Assembly: GCA_922989275.2 (NCBI GenBank)
Contig: OV277869.1
Span: 18,499,189-18,563,188, forward strand
Length of the DNA stretch: 64,000 bases
Direction: 5' to 3'
Source: Gari tellinella
Taxonomy: Eukaryota; Mollusca; Bivalvia; Cardiida; Psammobiidae
In this document: positions 13,701 to 25,700 of the stretch, in pieces
Layout of the letters: every line of letters starts with the position of its first letter
Position numbering within the stretch: the stretch's first letter is position 1
The notes under the pieces: generated by a model
Databases searched by the model: none
Told to the model about the DNA's origin: nothing
The model's input: only the letters and a program-made list of their open reading frames with translations
Program-made: the position numbers and the translations under genes

Positions 13701-16700
13701 GATCTATAGATTCGTAGCTTAGGTTAAGTTAAGATCGCAAACAGCACAGACCCGAATCATACCATATAGCACCTCATCAGGATCTATAGATTCGTAGCTT
13801 AGGTTAAGTTAAGATCGCAAACAGCACAGACCCGAATCATACCATATAGCACCTCATCAGGATCTATAGATTCGTAGCTTAGGTTAAGTTAAGATCGCAA
13901 ACAGCATAGACCCGAATCATACCATATAGCACCTCATCAGGATCTATAGATTCGTAGCTTAGGTTAACCCTTTACCCCATAGCCTGTTTCTAACTTTGAA
14001 GACATATGATCACTTAAAGCAGGTTGAAAGTAAAGCAGAATGCGTCTTAAGGCGTATTCTGCTTTACTTTCAGCCTGCTTTAAGCTTCCACTTGCTAGAA
14101 TAAAGAAAATATTCTTTATGATACATATTCATGACCGTAAAAATTGGAACTATACTAATGAGTTGACTCAACATTGGGTTGGTACAGACTTAAAGGAGAA
14201 TTAACCCAATACATATAAATACGCCTTTTTACGCCTTTAATTTATGTCTTCACTGAAAAGTGAAAACATTAATGAACTTGCACCAAAAGAAATAAATTTA
14301 TATCCTAGCAGATGGAAGCTTAAAGCAGGCTGAAAGTAAAGCAAAATGTGCCTTAAGGCACATTCTGCTTTACTTTCAACCTGCTTCAAGAGGTCACCTG
14401 TCTTGAATACTAGAAACAGGCTATGGGGTAGTGGGTTAATGTGAAACTTCTGGTTTAGCTCCCTCATATAGTCTAAAGCCTTGCTGTTTGTGAAGTCTAA
14501 CAGTGACATGGCCCATACAGTGGAGAAGACGTTTAATTCTTTTCCGTTTGAATGCAAAAGCCGATATGCATTGCAATAAAATGTAGATTTTTTTTTTGGA
14601 CAACTTTTCCTTTTAATCTAAGAAGCAAACAATTTGAAGCTATAGGTTTTAGCGTAAAGGTGTTTATTGGGAAAGAAAAACGTCTTCTCCTCTGTAGATC
14701 ATTCTATACAAGGCTCCAGTAGGTAATCTGAACATTTTCAACATTTTCTTCTTTATGCTTCCACTAAACCCTATATTGTGACCACTCGTTTGAATCGTCT
14801 CTTTCAGAGGATTCTGATGAGTCAGGTCACAACATAGGGTTTATTGGAAATTGGTCCTTGAAATATTCATATTATCTGGTGCCCTGTCTATAGAATGTAG
14901 AAGCTTATAACACAGTATTAGTGATTAGTTACTTCACATTACACAATCAACACACACAAACGCACACACACATGAATAACATAAAACCTACAAAACAATG
15001 ATTATTCATCATTTACAAGTAATCAGCAGGCATAATTTGCCAGCTGAATGATAAAGCTAAAATAGAAATTCCCAATACCTTGGTTGTATACCTTATGATT
15101 GATGTATTGGAACTGACACGTCTAACTAATTAGTGTAGCAGCAGTCTGATCAGGGTCTACAAGTCCAATTAGGTCAAGGTCAAGGTCAAAATCATGGTTG
15201 GATAATATGGGTGAATTGGTAGTGGTCAAAGGCAACAACTGTACAAAATATTGTAATTAATACTGTTGATGCCAGATGAAACGATAAAATCTAGTTTTCT
15301 AAGAAATAGGCCATTTTCAATACTCTAAGTCCAAATAAGCCTGAGGTCAATTTCTTTATTTGTTATGATTTTTCCTCGCTTTTAACAGGATTTCAGTCAT
15401 ATTGCGACGTCCAGCTAATTACTGGTAGAGGAGGACCACAGAGGCCCTTTATGCACCGTTTCAGGTACAAATTGGCAACGGGGTAGGCTAAGGTCAAAGT
15501 CAAATGTTTGGTGATATTGGTGGATGGGGAATGGTCAAAGGCAACAGCTGTATAAAGTATCCAAGTATTTGTGTGAGCGGTGTTGATGTTAGAAGAAATA
15601 CCTCTTACACAGGGACAGGACGATAACTATAATGCCTCCGCATCTATAAATGCCAGGGGCATAAAAAGTTTCAAGGGAGGAAGTATAGATGTTGCGTGTT
15701 TCTTTCATTTGAAACAATTCCTAAACTTATTTCTTCATTTACTGACTGCACTGAAAGGGACCACTTTTAATGTAATATGACATCATGTCTCGGAAGTCGC
15801 ATATAAGTGTTATGACCTATGATAACTCTTTTCAACACTATGTACCTTTTGTGGGTTATTAGGTGCCCTTGTGGATCTTTTTAGTTACAAAACATGAACC
15901 AGTCTTTTTGGAATCCTATGTAGTTTAATAATTACTGCTCTAAATTAGCAGAGCCCTCTGATCTTGGTCTACACTGTTTGCAAATGTAAAGGGTATATTT
16001 TAAACAAGTTCAGGTTTCACACAAGATCCACAAGGAAACCTTATAACCCACAATAGTTACTCAGTGTTGAAACGGTTAAGACAGGGTATAATGACCTTGT
16101 ATACCTGTTAAACCCATAAAATAATTACTCTTGCAAATGGTTTAGATGCAGATCAGATGTGAAGTTAATCAGCGTCAAATCATGATCCAAACTGTTTGTC
16201 TCTAGGATCTTTCTTCAGAAAATACAGAAAACAAGTGAATGTAAGAATTTTAGCAAACAGTATTTCTGTAGCAGACATCATTTTGTACAGAAGGTTTAGG
16301 TGTGATAGTCTCAAATCTTATCGATATAATTTATCAAACGAGATTAAAGTTAAACCCTTCAAATACTCGAATAACCATTACATCACAGAATTTTAACCCT
16401 GTTCACTATGCAGGCATATTTGAAAACTGTTGCAAACAGTTTGGATTCAGATGAGACGCTGAATAACTTGGCGTCTAATCTGGATCCCAACTGTTTGATG
16501 CTATGATTATGTTTTCTGAAAGAAAATTACTTACTGTTACATTTTGAGAATTATTGCTGACAGCAAAGTTTGCAGACAACAATGACATAACTTGCAGAAT
16601 GTTACGAGTCTTCCGTTTTCTGATAAATGAGCGGTTATTTTCACTCTTAAGATGGTTGCGCCATAGACAAACAGTGTAGACATAGATCAGAGGGCTCCTT

Positions 16701-19700
16701 CAGGAGCTCTCTGATCTTTGTCTGTACTGTTTGCAAAATCCTGCACTTAACAGTGTCTTTTAAAACTTGCTGTGCACAATAAACTGATACCTTTATAAAT
16801 TTCCTAAATTACATTCAAAGTGAAAAATAGTTTGGAATCCCCCTTTGGATCATGATAAGGTGTCAGGTTACTAACCAACAGATCTTGATCAAACTGTTTG
16901 CAAGTACAAGAAAAGTCACAGAAGCCCTTGACAAGAGTTTACTCATGCAACAATTGATTTCTGCATGAATACTGTTCAGAATGTCACTGCAAGTTTTTAA
17001 AAAAATTATTTTACTGGTAGACCAATTAAAATAGGAAACAAATGAATTAAATGAATTAAAGAAATACTTTGCTGTTGATCTAGATTTAGATTCAAACTAC
17101 TTGCAGAGCCATGAAATATTGGGTGATCATGATCAAATTTATTGAGAGGTTTTTACCCCTTCTTTGCCATATTGCCATCTGCTTCAATATTGTTGTCTGC
17201 AATATCATTTCAAAGTTAGATTTAAGGCAGTATAACTGACCTAATTTCAAAACAAGCGGCAAACAGTTTTGATCCCGATCAGACACCACGTTACGCGGCA
17301 TCTGATCAGGATCAAAACTGTTTGTAAATGTGCTTTATGGCGTCATTGAGAGTGAAACGGTTAAACCTTAAGGACACAAACAATTTTTTTTATCAGAAAA
17401 ATTGTCGTCTGAAGCAACTCTCAATGTGTAAAATAAATCTTCGTTTCTTTCAAGAAATACCTTTCATTGTCAAACAGTTTGAATCAAGTATGTACATCAA
17501 GCTAACTTATGTCTTATCTGGATCTATATTGTTTGCAAAAGCTACAATAAATTTGCCAACAGAATGATATAGGTTAACTCCCTGAATGCTGCATATTTTT
17601 TCATTTGCATCAATCTGTTCTAAAAATGAAAATTTCCAAAAAGCTCTTTTCAAAACAGGGTCAGATTGTAACACAGTTTAGATTGTGTAAGTCAGCATCT
17701 CATCAGGATCCAAACTGTTTGCAAAGGTGGTCATAGTTTTACTACTAGCATGCTAAGAGTTAAGGACAAAACTAGTTCTCAATGATATGTCCTTAGCTTA
17801 GATAGGCTTATTCAGATTATATGAAATGAGATTAAATTGAATTCCTATAATCTCCAACACCTCAGATCATTCTGCCCATGTTAGTTTGCCCCGGTAGATA
17901 ATTGATATATTATAGTAAAGACTCACTTATTGCAACCAATGCAATGAAATCTCGTTTAACCTATTGCCCTATAAACATGCCTTTTAATGCCTTTAAATCA
18001 TTCCTCCACTGAAGTAAATTGTTCCAATTTATAAGTGATGAACATATTCCATTAGAAATATTTCTATATCCTAGCAGATGATAGCTTACAGCAGGCTGAA
18101 AGTAAAGCAGAATGTGTGTTAAGGCTTTCAACCTGCTTTAAGTGATCAATTGTCTTCAAAACTGGAAACAAGCAATGGGATGAAGGGTTATAGATGGATT
18201 GCCGTTTAGCCCTTAACCTCACAGCCTGTTTCTAATTCAGGTGACAGGTGATCATTTAAGACAGGTTGAAAGTAAACCAGAATGTACCTTAAGGTGCACT
18301 CTGCTTGACTTTGAGCCTGCTTTAAGATTACATCTGCAAGAATATAGAAACCATTTCTTAGTGTACTTTTTTATATTCACAACTGTATAAAGTGGAAACA
18401 TTTTCTTCAGTGGCTTCAAAACTAGAATCAGTTGGAGTATGGAGTAAAGAGATAACCCTTAACCCCTTAGTCTGTTTCTAGTTTTGGAGACAGCTGACCA
18501 CTTAGAGCAGGGTGTAAGTAAAGCACAATGTGCCTTAAGGCACATTCTGCTTTACTTTCACCCTGATTTTAGCTACCATCTGGTAAGATATACGGTAGAA
18601 AATATTTCTTATAGTACACTGTATAGAGTAGAACTATTTTCTTCAGTGGAAAATTAGATTTAAAGGCATAAAACTGTATCTATGGGGTAAAAGGTGAAAG
18701 ACAAATTCCTGTTTATATCATAATGAATTAAGGTAAAGCAAAAAACTCAATCGAGAGTGCATAGCTTTCACATTAATTTGTGGGATTGTAATTGCAGGGT
18801 TTGCAAGATTTTCAATCCAGAAACACGGATGTAAACAGATTCATTAATTATCTGACAGATAGAAAGACAGACTGACAAATGAACATATAGACACCATGCA
18901 AGATAGAGAGAGTAAAACACACATAAAACAGACAGACAGATATATAAAGAGACAGAAAATTGATAGAGACATCATGAAAGATAGATAGACACACATATAT
19001 AAGATACACACACACACACATATTCTATTAAGTCTATCTATTTACAACAGAAATTTGATATAGAGACACCATGGACACACATATAAGATAGACACACATG
19101 CACACATACACACACATATTCTATTAAATCTATCTATTTACAACAGATATTCACTATGTCTAAGGTATGTGACTATTTCACTATTGCATCATACAGTGAG
19201 ACCTACATATAGAGAATAGTATCAAAACTTAGTTAATACTGCACTTTTTCTATTCCATATTGATAAACTTTGTAAAAGCCTAAAGCATGCAGATAAACAA
19301 TGGGCAAGGGGGGAATTATTATTTGCATACTTTAGGACAAATGTGAGTTTTGACAACTTTTTTTTTTTTTTGGACAACCTTTTTGTCAAACAGTTTCAGA
19401 TTGGCCAGATCAGAAACTAAACTTCTCGGCACCTGATCTACCTCCAAATTGTTTGATATTGACAACAGTTCTTGGAATGATCGAGTTAGGTGAGAAATAT
19501 TCACATTTTCCCCCAAAGACAGGCAGTGGTGAATCATAAGCATTAACTCTTTCAAAACTAAGAGTGAGACATTAGGTTCCCTTGTGGATCTTTTTAGTTA
19601 CAAAAATATGTACCAGTCTACTTGGAATACTTGTTGGTCTAAATTAGAAAACAGTACAAACCCTGATCAGAGAGCTCCTATAGGAGCCAACTGATCTGGG

Positions 19701-22700
19701 TCTACACTGTTTTCAAAATGTATTGAGTATATTTTAAACAGATCCATGGTGTTAAAATATTTTATTCTTTGCTGGTAATTTTTTCATCTGCAACAATTGT
19801 TGTCTGCTACTGCTTTGAAATTGATTTTTCAAAATAGGGTCAGATAGTCAAACAGTTTGGATTCTGATGAGACGTCTCATTATTTGACTTTTTATCATGA
19901 TCCAAACTGTTTACAAAATTTATCCTAGTGCCATTGCTATCATGCTAATTAATTGATAAGCTGATTACTTTACTTTTGTTAGATACTATCAATGGATTGC
20001 ATTTGTAAAGCAAAATGATCTATTTGATGCATATTTTACATCTATAGGCCAAAGTATTTATTTCATGTACACTGCTAGTATAACTCAATTTGGAATTCCT
20101 AGTCTTCATGGTAGAAAACAGAGGAGTTCCAAATGAGAGAGACAGATTCCTTTACAGTTATCTCCCTTGTTATCCTTTGAAATGGACCAAAACTGTATAA
20201 ATACCAGTATTAACTCAGCTATTAGCTCCAGACAAGAAAATAATACAAAAGATTATAACAAATTAAGAGTAATATAATCAGGGCTGCTATAAATTGATCA
20301 AGAAAATCCTAAGATTTCCAATTTTTCAATCCCGATTTCTTAAAGCAAGTTGAAAGTAAAGCAGAATGCACCTTAAGGTGCAGTCTGCTTTACTTTCAGC
20401 CTGCTTTAAGCTACCTTCTGCTAGGATTAAAACTGAAGATTTAGGAAAAATCCAGAGAAATGGCAGCTTTAATTTACTCTACCATAATTATGTATGAAGG
20501 GCTTCATCATCTCCATTTTGTATAATGCAAGGGAGGTAACTGCTGTGTGGAGTATAAGAATTACTTCACTAATCACATGACTTATCATGCAAATTCTACC
20601 TGTCACATGTTTCTACTAGTCACATGGTTATTCAACTACATTTATGAATATTCATGGCTCATCCTAAGACTGTATTTGGACCTTCATTAGTTTCTATGAC
20701 AAAAATGTCTTAATCTAACACATGTATTGAATTTCTGGGCAGAAATGACTAAAGCAACATATTCTACAGCTTGAGACTAAAGGTGAGTCCAAAAGAAATA
20801 TGTGGGCTTGATCTGCAATCCAACCTGTTAACTAAGCCTTCCCCCATAGGAGCTCCTTTTAGCGTTTTAATTTATTCCTCCACTGGAGAAAATAATTCCA
20901 ATTTATAGTCATGAATATGTATCATAAGAAATACATTCAACCTGCTTTAACCCATTCCTCCCTGAAACCTCAAATGGAAAATTCTAGTTTTCAATTAAGC
21001 CATGACCTTGACCTCTGACCCATTGATATAGGCGTTGAACGCAACAAATCGTCTTTGTCAGATGAACTGTGACTTTGAACTTTGATTCATGGTCATAGGA
21101 GTTAAACAGGACACATCGTCTTTGTCTGGGGAATATTTGTACCAAGTTATTTGAAATCCAATGACCCATATGAAAGTTACAGCCCAGACACAAAATTTGT
21201 GACAACAAATCTTATCCTGTAACCTTGACCTTTGATTCATGGACAAGGGAGTTGAACACAATACATCTTCCTTGCCTGGTGAATATTTGTGCAAATTATT
21301 TTGAAATTCATTGACAAAAACCAAAGTTACAGAATGGACACGAAATTTGTGTTGGATGCATGCAAGGACAGACGGACACTGCGATTACTATATATGCCTG
21401 CCTTCGGGAGGCATATGAAAGTATATTTATGGAAAAATAGATTAATCATGTCTTAGTTGAGCCATCAATATAAACAGTATACCAACCTCTAGATCCTCTA
21501 AATCTCGCTTCTAACCCAGGTAAGCAAAATTCAAAAAATACAGAATTAATAATCTAATGAAACAAATAACTTATCAACACAACACAGAACTAATATCTAC
21601 AATAATGACATGGGATCATAGAATAACTATTGTCACACTAAGGAACACAATGCATGTATTTAAAAGTATGACAAACAGTACAGACCCATTTCAGAGAGCC
21701 CTCTTATATGGGTCTACACTGTTTGCAAAGGATGTATATAATCGGTAAACAGAGCTCCAGATAAGGGGAGTATTTCGAAAGCTAAAATCTTTACTTCTGC
21801 AATAAACCCTATAGTGTCGCTACTCATTAGAATCGTCTCTTAGAGACCATAGGATTTGGTGCTGAATAAGTGAGAAAATGTTAGATTTGTTCAGTTTACT
21901 CCCTCTTATCAGGAGCCCTGTGTAAGTGTTAACAAGAACCATTCATTTTCAAAGAATTGTCACATTCATTTACAGTAGTTAGGTCATATTGACCGAGAAA
22001 TTGCTGTTTTAGCTGAAAAGTAAAAGTTATTAGTAACAAGGTCAAACTTTACATTATGTATTACATTCTGGCTAGACCCAGACACATCATGTCAAGCAAA
22101 AGATACTGTTATATTAGAAATGCATTTATCCCATTACCTCATAAATAAGACCTTTTATGCCTTTCATTTAATCTTCAAATACATTTGTAGTTACAATTTA
22201 TAAAGTCATGAATATGTATCATAAGACATAATTTCTATACTCTAGCTAAAGATAGCTTAAAGCAGGCTGAAAGTAAAGCAGAATGTGTCATAAGTTACAT
22301 TCTGCTTGTACTTTAAAGCTGCTTTAAGTGGTCATCTGTCTTCAAAACTAGATACAGGCTATTAGTCTGGTAGCAGATAATGATATTTTAGCTTAACCTT
22401 GCTTGGAGTTGTATAGAAAATGTTTTTGTGGTTTTTGGTAGAATAGACCCTCAGCATCAAGGATCCGATGTATGACCGCCGGTCATCCTTGAGCGTTTCC
22501 AGATATTCAAGATGGCGTCCAAGATGGCCGCCAGCATGTATCTGGCTAACTGTTAGGTTTGATTCAATAAGCTATAACGGAATTTTCAGCAAATTATAGT
22601 TCAATTTAATCTTTGATGACATAATTAAAGTTCAAAATAGAAATAAAAATAATCTATAATTCAAAATGGCGTCCAAAATGGCCGACAAAGACCATTTTTA

Positions 22701-25700
22701 TGTGAAATAAAATGAAAATGACACTTTACAAGGCTACGATTTGCTCCAGTTTTTTCCCGTCGTGATAATATAATTATTCATAATTAATAAAAAAAAAAGC
22801 GTGAAAAGATCAAGTTGGCAATTAACTCATTCATAAATGAATTATCAGAGACTGTCACCAGAATACAGTATGCATAAAAAACATACAGCTTAAGTTTACA
22901 TTGAGTTAGTCCATGCATAACGATGTAAAATGACAAGCTGTTGGGTTTGATTTAAATTTGTCAGCAGAATATAGTTCACTTTCATAACGTTTGACATTAT
23001 TTAAGTTCAAAATAGAAGTAATAATAATAATGCTTTATTCAAATTGGCGTCCAAAATGGCCGACAAAGTATTAAGGTGACGTCCAAGATGGTTGCGAGAA
23101 TAAAAATGAAACTGCTGTCAGTTTAGATTAGGTAATTATCAACTGTAAACAAGATTAAAAGTAGTTCAATACTTCTTCGATGTTTAAAAAAGCAAACAGA
23201 GAAAAGTATACTGTTAATTTCAAAATGGCGTCAAAAATGGCCGACAAAATATGCAAAACAGATGCTTGTCTCTTCAATATTATATAATAAGCAAAAAAAA
23301 CCAGAAAGTAACCACTTTTGTATTCTTAATTATAAGCGTCTCATACATAAACTTATCATTGTGGCTAAATAACTGGCACATTGTATTGAAAATGAAAGGT
23401 CGATAACTCTTTCCGGAAAACAGCATTTTTATTATAAACTTTCTCCATAGAGGAGATACAATGGTGCTCATATTCAGCCGCTAGAACATTTGCTTAAAGA
23501 AAATAAAAACACATTAGACTTTCATTCATCGCAATATTCACGGCGTTATCAAGACTAGAAAGTCTTCAAATATCAAATTACCTCCCTTTGATTTGAAATA
23601 AGAATATACCTTGTATGTTTCATTTTCGTTACATGTGTCGTTTAATATAAATGTTTTACTGGAATACATTGGTGAACGTATGAGCCCTAAAAATCTAAAA
23701 CAAAACTTGAGTTGATGAAGTACTTCAAAAGATATGGAGCCTGAACATTTACGAAATGTAAAATAAATGTAAAAAGTGAGTATATAATCTATCCACCAAG
23801 CATACCATTCTTTTTAGCCTCTTTTTAAGACAAATGAGTGTTTTTAAGAATTACTTAGAATTATGGAATAACTGTTTTCAAAATTTGAGGTTAATTTAGT
23901 TTGAGTCACCATTGATGTTTGTGTTTTGAACATGAATTATATGTTTCGTTTTCTAAATGTCAATCAGAATTGCTGCCAAAGTCAGCGTTTTTTGTTTTGT
24001 TTGTTTTTCAAGAAGTAATATTATGTGAGATGTAATATAAATTGGATACTATTCCTGTTTCTGCATGTATTGTGAATTTGAAAATGAGTATGTCGCACAC
24101 AGCAACCTACTATGTAAAGGAGTTAATAAACATATTGGTTGCGATATACAGTACGTTTATAAATTAGCACATGCATATTGTACTATTATATAAATGAATA
24201 TTCTTATTAGTAGGGAATAAGATTGCACACTATAAATGATATTTAGAAACAAAAGGTCATGTCAAGTTTCTAACATAGCTTGCAATTAAAATTAAGTTAG
24301 TTTTACTTGACATGATCCTGAGTTTATTTCTCAACTGCTGTGGATGTCCTAGCAACTCAGGTAGGCTAAATGTGGCTAGAATGTCCTCAAACCTGATTTA
24401 TATGCTCCTCTGACACGCAGGACCTGGTCATCTCTTCCATAGTCTAACCATGGCGATTGTGATCTCTTACTAAGTCTAAAGCGCAGAATGGTCCTCCTCG
24501 TTATTGAGTTGATGCATGAAGTGGCACACTCCACCTGTCCAAAACCTTTAGTTCTCATTATTTGTATCTGTAGGACCTCCTCGTCCTGTTTAACGCCACA
24601 GATCCAACTGTCACAGGCTCAATTTCTGCAAACTGTCTGCAAGTCTTCGGCAGACGACATTAATGAATAACCTCCATATTAAATGAAAAAATAACAAACA
24701 GGTGTTGAACACAATTATACGAGACTCAACGGATATAATTGTGCTAGGCCTTTCTTTGAAATGTCCTGTGATTATGACAAGCTCGAATCCTCTTATAGCA
24801 AACACCATGTTACAGAAGCTATTCTAGACACCAAACGTAGCCCCATCGACACCTAACTGAGTAACTGGTCTTCCATCAAAATGACAAGTTTAGTCCTGAC
24901 GTCATGGGCATACAAAGTCTACACTGCTTGTAATTTTACAATTAATGTCACATAACTACTGTAATTGAATGTTCTCCAATCTGACAGTCAGCACAGCAAC
25001 ATTCCCTACAGTCTCGAAGAAGACCAAGCCAATGACTACTCTGAGATCATGAGCCAAGAATTCTTCGTGTTAACTCTCAGTCAACTCGGTTTGATAACAT
25101 CCTTCCATCCACCTTTTTGGGTTACCCTGTCAGTGAATTTGTGATCACAGAAAATTGTGTACAGAAGCGCCAATGGAACACCTTTGCTAGACTCTTATGA
25201 CAGAGCATCATACACTAGTAAAGCGGAACATCAAGCACTGGTACAGCAGAGGGTTGAGATCAAATACCTAATGCAAACCATACACAAAAACTTCACGTAG
25301 TACTGCCCGCTTCATGTAAGCGGTTTTCAAACTCTGTTTGACATGCAAATCGCATTCCTCAAACCAAAAGCTCATTCTTGGTATTGAATCTAAAGGTTTT
25401 CTCCAGATCAACCAATAAATACGAAAGAATCAAGCAGGAAACGCAACACAAACAATACACCCACCTCTAAAGCAGAACACACACACAGTCATACCATAAC
25501 ACACACACACACTAATGCCACATGCAGAGGTTTGATTTCGACCTTTTACTTGTGCTATAGATGGTACACGGTGAAGAACGAATCAATAGTATCTCTACCC
25601 TTAACAACGCAACACTACATGCATCACTGTTGATAATCTCACGCACAGAGGTATCTTTTTAATCGGTTCATCAACTTTATTGTCTGGTCCTTGAGCTTTA

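Noticed and set aside
13572..13967. Possible CRISPR-like array
   Set aside because: The units are contiguous 80-bp tandem copies without variable spacers, in a eukaryotic intron.
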